From a bacterium HR32 (GTDB lineage: Bacteria > Sysuimicrobiota > Sysuimicrobiia > Sysuimicrobiales > Sysuimicrobiaceae): 6,109 bases of DNA. The stretch is taken from positions 1 to 6,109 of the forward strand of contig BEII01000117.1 in the NCBI GenBank assembly GCA_002898935.1, given 5' to 3'. Shown one piece after another: positions 6,103 to 6,109 of the stretch. Within the stretch, counting starts at the first letter, position 1. The number at the start of each line of letters is the position of its first letter. Position numbers and translations under genes: made by a program. The notes under the pieces were generated by a model. It made no database searches. It was not told the origin of the DNA and worked only from the letters and a program-made list of their open reading frames with translations.

Positions 6103-6109
6103 ACGGCCG

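Noticed and set aside
6094..6106. Small inverted repeat GTAG-G-CTAC at the right edge as a terminator or operator
   Set aside because: The arms are four bases with a one-base loop and there is no T tract. The segment is better explained as the -10 region of the candidate promoter.

Overview
This is a gene-dense window of very high G+C content, with strong G/C preference at third codon positions. It carries six complete genes, all on the + strand, packed head to tail with gaps or overlaps from -26 to about +81 bases. It looks like a chromosomal housekeeping cluster for the cell envelope and cell division. I see no mobile element, CRISPR array, tRNA or rRNA. The organism cannot be fixed from the sequence. 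The GTG starts, the composition and the gene order would fit a deep-branching, high-GC, possibly thermophilic bacterium, for example the Sysuimicrobiota/CSP1-3 lineage often filed under Armatimonadota, or a high-GC Firmicute relative. This is a low-confidence inference.

Layout: (1) bases 1-38 appear to be the last codons of an unidentified upstream gene. (2) 45-821 is surE, a survival-protein nucleotidase. (3) 903-1604 is ftsE and 1579-2532 is ftsX, the ATPase and membrane subunit of the divisome transporter-like FtsEX complex; they overlap by 26 bases. (4) 2529-3662 is an EnvC-type coiled-coil plus M23 (LytM) protein that starts inside the ftsX stop (GTGA overlap). (5) 3685-4884 is an S41 carboxy-terminal processing protease with a PDZ domain. 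(6) 4887-6077 is a divergent polysaccharide deacetylase of the YibQ type. A well-spaced sigma70-like promoter (TTGACG, 17 bases, TAGGCT) overlaps the stop of the last gene and points out of the window, so it probably starts the next transcription unit.

How the genes work together: in characterised systems FtsEX uses ATP in the cytoplasm to drive a conformational change in FtsX. FtsX then acts on an extracytoplasmic coiled-coil partner that controls peptidoglycan cleavage at the septum. Here the partner gene is translationally linked to ftsX. Unlike E. coli EnvC, which has a degenerate LytM domain and only activates amidases, this protein keeps the full set of M23 zinc and catalytic residues, so it may itself be the hydrolase that FtsEX gates. 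The S41 protease and the YibQ-like deacetylase that follow are frequent neighbours of envC in other phyla and are plausibly part of the same envelope-remodelling operon. surE may be only a positional neighbour.

I found no wholly unknown system. The points most worth checking are the intact M23 site in the FtsEX partner, the five-gene ftsE-ftsX-envC-ctp-yibQ order, and the outward promoter at the right edge.
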